The notes: generated from the letters alone by a model not told the origin. DNA of 64,000 nt from Candidatus Flexifilum affinis (GCA_016713325.1 JADJPJ010000010.1:142683-206682), one strand, 5' to 3'. Positions 1 to 10,465 are shown, counted from the stretch's first letter. Numbers and translations are program-made.

Positions 1-2
1 TC

Positions 3-1553
3 GAGCCGGAAAAACGTTGGACGAACCTGCGCGATTGGCATGAACTCTATTGCGCAGGACACCTGATTGAGGCAGGCGTCGCTCATCATCAGGCGACCGG
101 GCAGCGTACGCTCCTGGACATCGTCTGCCGCTACGCCAACTACATCGACAGCGTGTTCGGGCCAGAGCCAGGGAAGCGGCGTGGCTACTGCGGGCATCAG
201 GAAATCGAACTCGCGCTCATCCGGTTGTATCGCGAAACCGGTCTGGCCCAGTATCTGAATCTGGCGCGCTTCTTCGTCGAGGAGCGTGGACAGCAGCCTC
301 ATTACTACGATCTGGAGGCGCGCGAACGCGGCGAGGATCCGAAGGATTTCTGGGCGGGAACCTACGAGTATAACCAATCTCACGCGCCCATTCGCGAGCA
401 GGAAGATGCTGTCGGGCATTCCGTCCGAGCCATGTATCTCTACTGTGCGGCTTCGGACTTGGTCAGGGAAACGGGTGACGAGGCGCTGCTTACGGCGCTT
501 GAGCGCATGTACCAGAGCGTGATCCGCCGGCAGATGTACATCACTGGCGGAATTGGATCTGGGCGTCACAATGAGGGATTCACGCGTGACTACGATTTGC
601 CGAACGACACCGCCTACGCAGAGACCTGCGCAGCGATTGGCATGTTTCTGTGGATGCATCGCATGCTGCACATTCGGCTTGATGGACGCTTCTCCGACAT
701 CATGGAGCGCGTCGCGTACAACGGGATGATCTCCGGCCTTTCGCTCGATGGCACACACTACTTCTACGAGAATCCACTCGCCGTAGACCGCGAGAACGAA
801 CAGTTTCGTGGCAAACCCCATCATCGGCAGGCGTGGTACGGGACAGCCTGCTGCCCGCCGAATATCGCGCGTCTGCTGGCGTCGCTGAACGGCTACCTCT
901 ATTCGGTAAGCGACTCTGACACTTATGTGCATCTCTATGTTCAGAGTCAGGCGCAGATGATCATCGGAGGTCAGACGGTCACACTCGCACAAGAGACGAA
1001 CTATCCGTGGGATGGTGACATTCAGTTCGTCATCGATATCGATCGACCTGCTGTCTTCGGCCTGAATCTGCGGATTCCCGGCTGGGCTCGATCCTGGCAT
1101 GCGTCGGTCGGCGGGGAAGAGGTCTCCGCAACACCGGTCAATGGGTATCTGCGAATTGAGAGGCGGTGGGCATCAGGCGACAGCGTGACCCTAAAATTGG
1201 ACATGCCTGTCGAACGGGTCTATGCCCATCCCCAGGTGGCGGCAAACCGAGGCCGCGTCGCTCTTCAGCGTGGTCCCCTTGTTTTCTGCCTGGAAGGTGT
1301 CGACAACGGGGATCAGCTCGACCTGGTCGTCCTGCCACGGTCAAGCGAGCTGAGCGCCACGTTTGAGCGCGATTTGCTTGGCGGAGTCGTGACAATCAGC
1401 GGAACAGCGCTGCGCTTCGATGAGGCAAACCAACCTGAAATGTACTTGTCGCAGCCGCCGAGTCCAAGGGAGTTTTTGTTTCGAGCCATCCCATACTGCC
1501 TATGGGACAACCGGAAGTCCGGGGATCTGCTCGTGTGGATTCGGGAGTATTGA
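3..1553 (+). CDS. GH127 beta-L-arabinofuranosidase, 5' truncated by window edge
   Basis: This is a retaining glycoside hydrolase expected to release L-arabinofuranose from plant-type glycans. The frame is open from base 3, so the start lies outside the window and about 517 C-terminal residues remain. The family signature FGP..GKR followed by GHQEIELAL is present near 150-210. The GH127 zinc site is visible: an E-x-C motif (codons 621-629) and adjacent cysteines in YGTACCPPN (codons 849 and 852); in characterised members the first of this Cys pair is the nucleophile. A beta-sandwich C-terminal part follows. The gene lies directly upstream of a sugar ABC importer, so it probably feeds that system. 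The product could act on another beta-arabinofuranoside or related sugar, since GH127 specificity varies. Confidence 0.9.
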   Translation, partial: EPEKRWTNLRDWHELYCAGHLIEAGVAHHQATGQRTLLDIVCRYANYIDSVFGPEPGKRRGYCGHQEIELALIRLYRETGLAQYLNLARFFVEERGQQPHYYDLEARERGEDPKDFWAGTYEYNQSHAPIREQEDAVGHSVRAMYLYCAASDLVRETGDEALLTALERMYQSVIRRQMYITGGIGSGRHNEGFTRDYDLPNDTAYAETCAAIGMFLWMHRMLHIRLDGRFSDIMERVAYNGMISGLSLDGTHYFYENPLAVDRENEQFRGKPHHRQAWYGTACCPPNIARLLASLNGYLYSVSDSDTYVHLYVQSQAQMIIGGQTVTLAQETNYPWDGDIQFVIDIDRPAVFGLNLRIPGWARSWHASVGGEEVSATPVNGYLRIERRWASGDSVTLKLDMPVERVYAHPQVAANRGRVALQRGPLVFCLEGVDNGDQLDLVVLPRSSELSATFERDLLGGVVTISGTALRFDEANQPEMYLSQPPSPREFLFRAIPYCLWDNRKSGDLLVWIREY

Positions 1554-1630
1554 GCGAAAGGAGCACTTGGGGTATCCAACGCGTATTCATTCGACTGTTT
1601 GCCTATTTCTCGAATAGAGAGGTGCTTCAA

Positions 1631-2926
1631 ATGTCTAGAGAAACGAAACGTCTTCCCCTCGCCGTCGTTATCACCGTACTTGCTGTCTTGATGTGCCTTC
1701 CCGTCGCTGCACAGGATGCGCCGGTAACCCTCCAGTTCATGTTCTGGGGAGATCCAAGTGCACCTGCATTCTGGCAGCCAATGGTCGATGCCTTTATCGC
1801 CGACGGTCACCCAAACGTTACAGTACAGTTCATTCATCAGCCCGATGAGTATGAAACCAAGCTTCAGGCGTCGATCGCGGCTGGTGATGCGCCGGATGTC
1901 TTCCTGCTGAATTCGAACCAGATCCTGCGGTTCGCCAATGAAGGCGTCATCCTGGATCAGCAGCCGTTCTACGATGCCGCCGGCGTCAACGTCGATGAGA
2001 CCTATGTCGAGGCGGCGATCTGGCGCAAGGATGGCGAGTTGCTTGCAGTCGCGCCGTCCTTGCACTCGATCATTGTCTACTACAACAAATCCATGCTGGA
2101 TGCTGCGGGTGTCGAATATCCGCCCATGACGGCGGCCGACGCCTGGACGTGGGAGGAATTCGTCGAGACAGCGCGTCAGCTCACCAGCGGCACGGATATG
2201 GACAAGGTTTACGGCGTCTATGTTGCGCCCTGGATGACTGTGTGGACCCCGTTTGTTTTCTCTAATGGCGGCAGTTGGTTCAACGAGGATGTTACGGCGC
2301 TGGCACTGAATTCTCCGGAAGCTGTGGAAGCTCTGCAGAATATGGCCGATCTGCGTCTCGTTGAGGGTGTTGCGCCAACGCTCGACATTGCCGACTCGAT
2401 CGGTTGGGATGTCATGCTTCAGTCGGGCCGGATCGCCATGTTCATCGACGGCACCTGGAACATGCCTACGATGATAGAAACCTGGGGCGAGGATCTGGGG
2501 ATCGCCGTTCTGCCGAAGTACGATGAGTATCGCACTGCCACTTTCACCGATCCGCCGGTCGTCTGGAGCGGCACCGAGCACCCCGATCTTGCCGTCGAGT
2601 TCGTCCGTTTCATCACCGATCCCGCACTGCAGGTTGCGGTGTATCAAAGTGGAAATGGCGTCCCGTCGACGCGCACTTTCCTGAGTGGTGAGGGGCTTCA
2701 GGCATGGCTGGAAGGCACGAGCCTGCCAGAGGGATACGCAACCGTCGTGGTCGACAACGTCAACTACAGTGGCGTAATGCCCGGCAAGGTTACTAATCTG
2801 ATGCCTGCCATTGAATGGCCGGTGGTCATGCCTCAGCTGCTGAGCGCCTTCCGTGGCGCGATCGGCGTCGCGGAGGCCATGGAGGCTGCCGCTGAAGCAG
2901 CCGTCCCCGTTCTTGCAGGCCAGTAA
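1631..2926 (+). CDS. ABC transporter sugar-binding protein (SBP family 1)
   Basis: A 431-residue extracytoplasmic solute-binding protein for a carbohydrate importer. It begins with a classic Sec signal peptide (MSRETKR, a hydrophobic stretch, then PVAAQ at about residues 24-28). The mature part has the family 1 features: a GDPS.P.FWQPM opening, DAPDVFLLN, an AWTWEEFV segment and a C-terminal stretch around FITDPALQ. I chose the ATG at 1631 because it follows a GAGAGGTG ribosome site and starts the signal peptide; an upstream in-frame start at 1502 would put 43 extra residues before it and overlap the GH127 gene. It is followed by a terminator-like hairpin and two permease genes; no ATPase gene is nearby, so a shared MsmK/MalK-type ATPase encoded elsewhere is likely. 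Confidence 0.9.
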   Translation: MSRETKRLPLAVVITVLAVLMCLPVAAQDAPVTLQFMFWGDPSAPAFWQPMVDAFIADGHPNVTVQFIHQPDEYETKLQASIAAGDAPDVFLLNSNQILRFANEGVILDQQPFYDAAGVNVDETYVEAAIWRKDGELLAVAPSLHSIIVYYNKSMLDAAGVEYPPMTAADAWTWEEFVETARQLTSGTDMDKVYGVYVAPWMTVWTPFVFSNGGSWFNEDVTALALNSPEAVEALQNMADLRLVEGVAPTLDIADSIGWDVMLQSGRIAMFIDGTWNMPTMIETWGEDLGIAVLPKYDEYRTATFTDPPVVWSGTEHPDLAVEFVRFITDPALQVAVYQSGNGVPSTRTFLSGEGLQAWLEGTSLPEGYATVVVDNVNYSGVMPGKVTNLMPAIEWPVVMPQLLSAFRGAIGVAEAMEAAAEAAVPVLAGQ

Positions 2927-2933
2927 CCTCATA

Positions 2934-2963
2934 AAAGGGAGATGGGTGTATCCATCTCCCTTT
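2934..2963 (+). terminator. Hairpin after the sugar-binding protein gene
   Basis: A perfect 12-bp inverted repeat, AAAGGGAGATGG and CCATCTCCCTTT, with a 6-base loop, followed by GTTGTTTAC. It begins 7 bases after the stop codon. It lies between the binding-protein and permease genes, so it more likely acts as a partial terminator or 3' mRNA stabiliser that favours the binding protein than as the operon end. Confidence 0.75.
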
Positions 2964-3000
2964 GTTGTTTACTTGTAGGTGGAGTAGGAGAGCAGCAAGG

Positions 3001-3927
3001 ATGGCCGCAGGAGCAGCAAGGAAACCGACCATGTCTCGACCGGAAGGATGGTCTCTGGCCAAGCGCGAAGCCTTCTACGGCATTCTGTTTGCAATGCCGG
3101 CCATCCTTGGATTTCTGATTTTCTCCTTTGGGCCGATGCTTGCATCGCTTGGGATCAGCTTCACCAACTGGAGCCTGCTCTCTGCTCCGGGATGGGTTGG
3201 TACTGAGAATTACCAGAGACTGGCCACTGACCCGCTCATTGGTCAGTCTCTCGGAAACACGACTCGCTATGCACTGCTCGCCGTACCGATCGGACTCATT
3301 GCCAGCTTACTTATCGCAGTGCTGCTCAACCAGAAGGTCAAAGGCCAGCGGCTTTTTTTGCTGATGTTCTACTTGCCTTCGATTCTTCCGGCAGTTTCGG
3401 TGATTGTGGTCTGGTTGTGGCTGCTCGAACCGAACTTCGGTTTGGTCAATACGGCGCTGCACAGTCTGGGATTGCCCACCCTGCGATGGTTTTCTGACCC
3501 GTCGACCGTCATTCCCTCCTTTGTTCTGATGTCGCTGTGGGGCGCGGGCGGGGGGGCGGTCATCTTTCTGGCCAGTTTGCAAGGCGTATCGCAGGATCTC
3601 TACGATGCCGCCATGGTCGATGGTGCGGGGCGCTTGCGGTGCTTCCGCCATATTACCCTGCCAATGATCTCCCCGGTCATCTTCTTCAATCTGGTGACCG
3701 GAACCATCGGCGCGCTGCAGACGTTTACGCAGGGCTACCTTATCGGCGGCGGGCGAGATAATTCCGCACTGTTCTACAACCTCTACCTCTATCAAAGCGC
3801 ATTTCGACAAGGCGAGATGGGCTATGCCGCAGCAATGGCATGGTTGCTGTTCATCCTCATCATGATTTTGACGGCTCTGGTGTTTCGGTCGTCCGGTTTG
3901 TGGGTTTTCTATGAGAGTCGCAAGTGA
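3001..3927 (+). CDS. ABC sugar transporter permease (MalF/UgpA type)
   Basis: A 308-residue inner-membrane permease with about six hydrophobic segments (first around residues 25-47). The ATPase-contact EAA-type loop is seen as YDAAMVDGAGRLRCFRHITL. The ATG at 3001 is preceded by GGAGTAGGAG; an in-frame TTG at 2962 lies inside the upstream hairpin region and is unlikely. The gene overlaps the next permease or ends just before it, which is typical for a MalF/MalG pair. Substrate is inferred from the GH127 and binding-protein neighbours. Confidence 0.9.
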   Translation: MAAGAARKPTMSRPEGWSLAKREAFYGILFAMPAILGFLIFSFGPMLASLGISFTNWSLLSAPGWVGTENYQRLATDPLIGQSLGNTTRYALLAVPIGLIASLLIAVLLNQKVKGQRLFLLMFYLPSILPAVSVIVVWLWLLEPNFGLVNTALHSLGLPTLRWFSDPSTVIPSFVLMSLWGAGGGAVIFLASLQGVSQDLYDAAMVDGAGRLRCFRHITLPMISPVIFFNLVTGTIGALQTFTQGYLIGGGRDNSALFYNLYLYQSAFRQGEMGYAAAMAWLLFILIMILTALVFRSSGLWVFYESRK

Positions 3928-3940
3928 TGGAGTTCGAGTG

Positions 3941-4879
3941 ATGGACAGAAGCGGAGCGTTTGAACGCAAAACTGAAATGTCTGCGGGCCAATTGACAGGT
4001 GATTCTGCTACTCGGAGATCGCCGGCGGTTTTCAGGGACCGGTTGCCACAACTGCTGAACCGCATTGTGGTCTACTTCTTTCTGTGCTTTGGCGGCATTA
4101 TGGTCCTCATGCCGCTCATCTGGATGATCTCGACATCGCTCAAAGCGCAAACCCAGGTCTTCAAAGTGCAACCGATCTGGATTCCCAATCCGATCGAATG
4201 GGGCAACTACCAGGAAGCGCTGTTTGGTTACAGCCCCAACTTTCTTGTCTTTGCGAAAAACACCTTGATTATCGAGGCGCTCGTGGTACCCGGTGTCTTG
4301 ATCAGCAGTTCGCTCGCCGCTTACAGCTTCAGCCGCCTGCGCTGGCCGGGGCGCAACATTGCATTCATGGCAATTCTCTCGACCATGATGCTTCCGAGCG
4401 CCGTAACCCTGGTCCCAACCTTCATTGGCTGGTCGCGCCTTGACGCCATTGATACATTCATTCCCCTGACGCTACCTGCCTGGTTTGGCGGGGGGGCATT
4501 CAACATCTTCTTGCTACGACAGTTCATGTCTGCAATTCCTCGTGACCTTGAAGATGCCGCGCTCATTGACGGCGCTGGTTACTTTTACATCTTTCTTCGA
4601 GTCATTCTTCCGCTGGTGAAGCCCTCGCTGACAGCCATTGCAATTTTCACGTTCATTGGCGTTTGGAATGACTTTTTCAGCCAGCTCATATACATCAACA
4701 GCAACGACAACTTCACCATTGCCCTTGGCCTAACGCTGTTCAAGCAGCTCTACGGGACGAAGTGGAATCTGCTGATGGCGGCATCGGTCGCTACCATGAT
4801 CCCGATTATGGTGGTGCTGTTTGTGTTTCAACGTCGCATTATCGAGGGTGTCAACCTCACCACCGGCATCAAGGGCTAG
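3941..4879 (+). CDS. ABC sugar transporter permease (MalG/UgpE type)
   Basis: The second permease of the importer, about 312 residues and six membrane segments, with a first helix near YFFLCFGGIMVLMPLIWM and the EAA loop LEDAALIDGAGYFYIFL. Ending in ...EGVNLTTGIKG is the usual C-terminus of the MalG/UgpE family. The ATG at 3941 has GGAG eight bases upstream, after the stop of the first permease; an ATG at 3911 would overlap that gene by 17 bases. Confidence 0.9.
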   Translation: MDRSGAFERKTEMSAGQLTGDSATRRSPAVFRDRLPQLLNRIVVYFFLCFGGIMVLMPLIWMISTSLKAQTQVFKVQPIWIPNPIEWGNYQEALFGYSPNFLVFAKNTLIIEALVVPGVLISSSLAAYSFSRLRWPGRNIAFMAILSTMMLPSAVTLVPTFIGWSRLDAIDTFIPLTLPAWFGGGAFNIFLLRQFMSAIPRDLEDAALIDGAGYFYIFLRVILPLVKPSLTAIAIFTFIGVWNDFFSQLIYINSNDNFTIALGLTLFKQLYGTKWNLLMAASVATMIPIMVVLFVFQRRIIEGVNLTTGIKG

Positions 4880-4906
4880 TTCTATACACGAAAGGAACGG
4901 ACCCGT

Positions 4907-7777
4907 ATGCGTTTATCACGCCGTCGCTTTCTGTTGCTTTCGGCAGTGGCGGCTGTTAGTTGTACTGGGGGGCAATTAATGCACTCTGAACGGTTGGTCA
5001 TGCAGCCGATGGACAGCTCATTTCGCCTACACTTCAATATGCGCAACGGCGTCCTGGCAAGCTTAAAGCGAGCGGATGACGTGTTTGCCACCGATTTCCT
5101 GTTTGGACATGGGCTGGGACGTGTCGAAATGCGCCTTCGCGCCGCAGGTGAGCCCTGGACACAGGCGAACACCGCTGAGTCAAACGACGTGCGCGTAGTC
5201 GAGGTCGACGATCCGACTCAGCCGAGGGAAGTGTTCGTCTCCTACATTCGCGACTCCGAGGAGGCAAAAGGTATCCGACGCGTCTCCCTGCGCGAGCGTT
5301 TCTCCCTGGAAGGGGAGAGTCTGAATTGGGAGATAGATGTCGCAAACCGGACCGATCAGCCCCTGGAGATCGGGGATCTCGGCCTGCCGATGCTGTTCAA
5401 CACCAGCTACGTACGCGACTCGCTGACAACCTACCAGGAACGCGTGATTCGGCATAGCTATGTGGCCGGGCATGGTTCATTCATCACCATACTGCGTCCC
5501 AACGGCATCGGTCCGTTCCTGGTGATCGCGCCGCATCCAGATACGAAGCTAGAGTTCTTCACGCGACAGCCGGGTATCGATGCCTGGGAGGGTGTTTACA
5601 CGGCTTACATCCATTCGCATGCGACCGGCGGCGAGGAAACACGCGGGACCTGGCGGCAGCCCCACACGAGCGTAACGTTGGGCCCGGCAGGCAGCGCGGC
5701 GGACTCCGTGCACTACGCCTTCCGACTCCAGTGGGCAGCAGACTACGACGCCGTGCGCAACATTCTTTATGACGAAAATCTTCTGGACATTCACGTTGTC
5801 CCCGGCATGACCGTCCCAACGGACCTGACCGTTCGCCTCGCATTGCGCACCCGTCAACCCATCACAGGTATTGAAGTGGAGTACCCGCAGGCGACGGTTG
5901 TAGAGTCCATCAGCAAGGGCAGCCTGCCAGATACACAGGTGTACACGCTCCGGTTCACTCGCCTGGGGGAGAATCGCGTCACGATTGCGTTCGGCGAAGG
6001 ATTGACCCATTACCTTGAGTTCTTCGTCACCGAACCCCTGGAAACGCTGGTGAAGAAACGGGCCGCTTTCATCGCAGCCAAACAGCAGATTCGAGATCGT
6101 GCAAAGTGGTACGATGGGCTGTTCTCACTGTGGGACATGCGTGAGCAGGTGCTGCGAAGCCCGGAAAACACAGGCGGGCTGCATCCCTATATGGTGGGCG
6201 GCTCGGACGACCCCACGCTCTGCAAGGCGACCTACATTGCTGCGAAAAACGTGCACTTCCCGGAGCAGTCCGAGATCGACGCCGTCGAGTACTATCTGGA
6301 GCGCTTCGTGTGGGGCGGACTACAACGCACCGATGGCGAGAGTCCGCATCCTTACGGCATCTATGGCTCGGACAACTGGTACTCCAACCGCAACAGCCCG
6401 GTCGGGCTGAATTCGGGTGGCAACGGCCAGGAACGGATGTGGCGCACGTTCGACTACACCCACATCATCCTGCTTTACTTCTCGATGTATCGAATCGCGG
6501 CGCAGTACCCATCTCTTGTGCGCTATATGGACAGACAGGGGTATCTGGAAAGAGCCTTTGGTACCGCGCGCGCCTTCTTCACAGTCCCCTACAATATCCT
6601 CATGGGCTCTTCCTGGGATTTCCGCGGCTGGTGTGACTGGGCCTACAAACAGGGGAACTTTCACGAGTTGATTCTCCCCAGCCTGATCGACGCGCTCGAC
6701 CGGGAAGGAAGGCCTGATGAAGCCAAGTGGCTGCGCGCGGAGTGGGAGAAAAAGGTCAAGTACTTCGTCTACGACCACGACTACCCGTTTGGGTCGGAGA
6801 TGTTCTTCGACACGACTGCCTTTGAGTCTACCCACATGATCGCCAGCTATGGCCGTGAAAACCAGCTTGAGCCGGATGCCAACCTGTGGCAGGACAAGAA
6901 CAGCGGCGTGTGGTACTCGCATCCTGAGATCCACGAGCAGGATTTCGTGGAGTTCATGGAGAAGCAGATAGCCGCCAATATCGCCGCGCGCGGATGGTTG
7001 GAAACCAACTACTACCAGTTAGGCAGCGACATCCGCCAGCACGGGAATTCCAACTATCAATTGAGCTACATGACCCAGATGGGCGGATGGGCGGTCCTCG
7101 ACTATGCGCTCCACTATTCCCGTGATCCTGCGGTCTACGCGCGCCTGGGCTACGCCTCCTACCTTGCAAGTTGGGCGCTTATCAATTCTGGGCCTCCTGA
7201 TGCGAATTATGGTTACTGGTTTCCAGGTTCTGCAAACGATGGCGCTGCCGGATGGGCATTTGAACCGGGCAAGTATGTTACGCCCTGGAGCGGTATCGCC
7301 CAGGGGCGCGGCATATGGCCCTATGATGGTGAGATTGACAATGGCTTTCTTGGGGCGCTTCGAACCGCGGCAACCGTTGTTGTGACGGATCCGATCTTCG
7401 GCCTGTTCGCCTATGGGGCGGATCTGACCAGGGATGGTTCGGCGCTACGGATAACGCCGAAGGACGGACTCAGACAGCGCCTCCATCTTCTCGATGGGAC
7501 ACCGCATCTCCACATCGCTTTGAACAGAGATGGATTCTCGTCGACAAACGCCATTTTCTTTCAGCGTGATCCTCTGCGCCTTCAGTTCGATCTGGAGAAT
7601 CGCACGCCCGGTCACGCCCACCGGCTCAACCTCGAAGTCGAAGGGCCGCCCGCTGGTGGTTATGCGGTTAGGGTCGATGGGGAAATTCGTGCTGAAGTCA
7701 CCCACCTTGACCGTGCAGTGGAGATTGAAGTGGGGCCAGAACCTGTCTATTCGGTTACTTTGGAAAGAGTGCCCTGA
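4907..7777 (+). CDS. Secreted DUF5695-like (six-hairpin glycosidase-like) protein
   Basis: A 956-residue exported protein. The N-terminus has consecutive arginines (LSRRRF), a hydrophobic stretch and a Cys in AAVSCTGG, so it may be a Tat- or Sec-exported lipoprotein. Residues about 30-370 look like a beta-sandwich domain, and about 380-800 carry many aromatic, acidic and Gly-rich turns (YGIYGSDNWY, NFHELILP, WSGIAQGRG) as in (alpha/alpha)6 glycoside hydrolases. I recognise the overall type as DUF5695-like but cannot name a substrate. It begins 27 bases after the permease, preceded by AAAGGA, so it belongs to the saccharide operon and probably acts on the same glycan as the GH127 enzyme. No catalytic residue can be assigned from the sequence alone. 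Confidence 0.7.
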   Translation: MRLSRRRFLLLSAVAAVSCTGGQLMHSERLVMQPMDSSFRLHFNMRNGVLASLKRADDVFATDFLFGHGLGRVEMRLRAAGEPWTQANTAESNDVRVVEVDDPTQPREVFVSYIRDSEEAKGIRRVSLRERFSLEGESLNWEIDVANRTDQPLEIGDLGLPMLFNTSYVRDSLTTYQERVIRHSYVAGHGSFITILRPNGIGPFLVIAPHPDTKLEFFTRQPGIDAWEGVYTAYIHSHATGGEETRGTWRQPHTSVTLGPAGSAADSVHYAFRLQWAADYDAVRNILYDENLLDIHVVPGMTVPTDLTVRLALRTRQPITGIEVEYPQATVVESISKGSLPDTQVYTLRFTRLGENRVTIAFGEGLTHYLEFFVTEPLETLVKKRAAFIAAKQQIRDRAKWYDGLFSLWDMREQVLRSPENTGGLHPYMVGGSDDPTLCKATYIAAKNVHFPEQSEIDAVEYYLERFVWGGLQRTDGESPHPYGIYGSDNWYSNRNSPVGLNSGGNGQERMWRTFDYTHIILLYFSMYRIAAQYPSLVRYMDRQGYLERAFGTARAFFTVPYNILMGSSWDFRGWCDWAYKQGNFHELILPSLIDALDREGRPDEAKWLRAEWEKKVKYFVYDHDYPFGSEMFFDTTAFESTHMIASYGRENQLEPDANLWQDKNSGVWYSHPEIHEQDFVEFMEKQIAANIAARGWLETNYYQLGSDIRQHGNSNYQLSYMTQMGGWAVLDYALHYSRDPAVYARLGYASYLASWALINSGPPDANYGYWFPGSANDGAAGWAFEPGKYVTPWSGIAQGRGIWPYDGEIDNGFLGALRTAATVVVTDPIFGLFAYGADLTRDGSALRITPKDGLRQRLHLLDGTPHLHIALNRDGFSSTNAIFFQRDPLRLQFDLENRTPGHAHRLNLEVEGPPAGGYAVRVDGEIRAEVTHLDRAVEIEVGPEPVYSVTLERVP

Positions 7778-7815
7778 GCCTGCGGGATGTAAGCGCGAGC
7801 CAAAGGTTGAAGCAG

Positions 7816-10244
7816 ATGACTCGAAACAGCAGCATGATCATAGACCTGCCCGCGAGCTTTCCTCAGAGCGACTATACGCCCTTTGGCTATCTCGACAATC
7901 CGCATCACAGCGCCGTGCTCAACCCAAGCGGCATTCTCCGAACGGTTCCGCCGCTGGGCATGGGATTCTGGGCGAGGGCGCTGCCGTGGCCTTACGGAAT
8001 TGGAACGGAACGACGGCTGAGCTATCTATCCTTCCTCCATCTCAGTGTCGGGATTGATGGTCAGGTCTTTCACAGCCTTGAAGATTTCGCGTGGCGAGGG
8101 ATCGACCTGGTTTCGCGTTACCACACGAAGCACTTGCTGAGCTACGACTGGTCTTTCGAAGGACTCCAGATCAGTGCGAAGTATTCACTGGTCAGCGAAC
8201 ATGCACTGTTTTGCAGTTTGGAGATAACGAACACGTCGCCGCAACAGAAAGCATGTGTCGTCCACGCCACCAACATCTACGGATTCCCCGCACGTCGTTA
8301 TTGGGGCTGCGACGGTATCAGCACCATCTACAAACCCTTCGAAGACGCCGCCTTTGCCAAAGTGTGGGCCTATGGCGACATCTTTGCGCTCGGCGCCAAC
8401 CGTGCCAGCAGCGCTCATAAAGCAACTGCTTCCGATGAAGAATGGACCCAGTGGATCACCACAGGGGATCTGGGCAGCAACGAAGGCGCTCTGGTTCGTT
8501 TTTCGCCTGGCGTTTTCCACAACGGCTTTTCGGCCGGATTGACTCCCGTGCATGAAGAGCAGCTTGAAGATCATGTCAACATGGTCATGAGCTACGAGGT
8601 CAACATCGCACCGGGCCGCACCGAAGTGCTTCGGCTGTGCCTGTCGCGCGGTGTCAACGAAGTGAATGCCAGCGCGACCCTGCGTCATGCGCTGAGCGAG
8701 GGGCCGCTGCGAGCTGCAGAGCAGTTGAGTGCAGACGAGGATTTTTACCGCAGAGCACCACGGCTGGAAGAGGATTGGCCGGAAGACTGGAAGCACGGCT
8801 GGATCTACGATCTGGAGACCATTCGTATGACGATCCGCCCACCGGTTGGTATCTTCCGTCACCCGTGGGATGGCATGCAGGTACATACGCCACGTTCGGT
8901 GCTGGGCGAAATGTCCCTGGACACCTTGTGCCTGAGCTATGCCGACATCGACCTGGCCAAGAAAGTGATCTTCGGCACGTTCGCGGACGCCCCAATGCCT
9001 AATGTTCCCTGCACTCGTGAAGACGGCAGCATGAATATGATCAGCGAGAATGCCTCCGAGTGCGGGACGGCGCCCAACTGGGGCTTCGGCTTCCTGGTCA
9101 TCCAGTCGATTTTGGCGCGAGATGGCGACCTGGTCTGGTTGCGCGATCTCTATCCCTATCTTGAACGCTTCCTCCAATGGTGGATGGAGAACCGCGCCGA
9201 CGATCACGGCTGGTTCCACGCGGACTGTAGTTGGGAATCCGGCCAGGACGGCTCACAGCGCTTTCGTCTGAGTGGCGACACGCCGGGGGCTTCCACGGTC
9301 GATGTTCGCACGGTGGATATCGAGGCATCAATGGCCCACGCGTTTCGGGCGATGGCGGAGTTTGCCCTTCGTCTGGAACGAGAAGCAGATGTGCGCCGGT
9401 GGAATGAGCTTGCCGAGGATCGCGCGCGGCGCGTTCGGTCCATGTACGTCGACGGTTGGTATCGCGATTTTGACGCAAGCACCGGCGACCCTATCCTGAT
9501 CCGGATTACTTCGACATTATGATGTTCACGCCTGTCACGCTGGGCCTGGCTACTCCCGAACAGATCCAGGGTGTAATGGACAAGTTCCAGTTTTTCTATG
9601 ACCATCCGAAGCATTTTCTGGAATGGCCGTCCTTTATGCTGCCCTTCACCGAGGCAGCCTGGAATGCCGGGCTACGCACGTTTGCGGCCAAGGTGCTGGC
9701 GGAAACTGCCGACCGCATCTATGCGCGTACGGCGCGGCGTGATCTGAGCTACGAAACGGGCGCTGTGTCGACAGGCCTGCCTCAGCGATTCAATTACCGC
9801 ATTCCCGGCGTTGCCAACGAGTTCTGGCCGCTGAGCATCGAGAACAACCCGAATCCAGGGGGCTGCGAAAACTATGGCTGGGGCGCGACGATGCCGACGC
9901 TGCTCATTCGCAACCTGATCGGGTTTCGCGAGGACACCTCGACCGATGCCATGCAGTTTATCCTTGCGCCGACACTGCCGCAGGCGCTGCTGGCCGGCAG
10001 CAAGCGCTACCGAGGCTGCAACCTGCACTACAGGGACGCGACTTTCGACGTCGACTTGACAGTGCGCAGTGAAGACTCGCTGGAAGTCACATTGACCTTC
10101 AAAAGCACAATCACAAACCACGTGATGATTCTCTACGAATCGGACCAGGTCCTGCGTGAACAATCAGAGGTTCATGGCGGCACGATCCTGTCCTGGGTGA
10201 TGAATAACGGCGATCTCGTCAAAGTGTCACTGAACTCGAGCTAA
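7816..10244 (+). pseudogene. Six-hairpin glycosidase-like protein, split by a -1 frameshift near 9490
   Basis: Two consecutive reading frames encode one protein of about 810 residues. The first frame runs from the ATG at 7816 (AAAGG nine bases upstream; a TTG at 7807 is less likely) and closes at 9522 after a nonsense tail. Stepping back one base at 9489-9490 gives GDPYPDPDYFDIMMFTPV, which joins the second frame (visible from 9519 to 10244) without a gap. The protein has an N-terminal beta-sandwich-like region and an alpha-helical toroid-like region with motifs such as DGMQVHTPRS, CGTAPNWGFGF and ENNPNPGGCENYGW. No signal peptide is evident, so it probably acts inside the cell on imported oligosaccharides. 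The break is either a missing C in a CCC run (sequencing error) or a real mutation. Confidence 0.7.
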
Positions 10245-10264
10245 ACGACGCCGACCGTGCGTGT

Positions 10265-10465
10265 TTAACTCCCTTTCCGATTTCCGATTTGGTGGATGCG
10301 GGCGGGAGTGAGACCATACCCCCGCGCCAACGCGGAGAGGCGCTCGCCCTGCGCGTAGCGTAGGCGGATAGTGTCATCGCGGGTTGGGGGAAGGCGGTAG
10401 ATCCGCGCAAGAATTGTCTGGGTGGTGTGTTGGATCATCCCTTCAAAGTCGGCAAAACGGCTCAT
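10265..10465 (-). CDS. Small helix-turn-helix protein
   Basis: A 66-residue protein beginning MSRFADFEG. Its C-terminal half (DDTIRLRYAQGERLSALARGYGL then RIHQIGNRKG) resembles the region-4-like helix-turn-helix of sigma factors and small phage or plasmid regulators. The ATG at 10465 is preceded by GGAAGG nine bases upstream, which favours it over a longer form starting at 10516. It faces the saccharide operon and ends 20 bases from it. It lies downstream of the aldehyde dehydrogenase gene but across a strong hairpin. Function is unknown; it could regulate either neighbour. Confidence 0.5.
   Translation of the reverse strand: MSRFADFEGMIQHTTQTILARIYRLPPTRDDTIRLRYAQGERLSALARGYGLTPARIHQIGNRKGS

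Noticed and set aside
1313-2932. Long minus-strand reading frame opposite the sugar-binding protein gene
   Set aside because: It is a mirror of a well-supported binding-protein gene on the other strand, has no recognisable domain, and long antisense frames are common at this GC content. The same applies to 10690-12063 (plus), 30413-32146 (minus) and 44531-45826 (minus).
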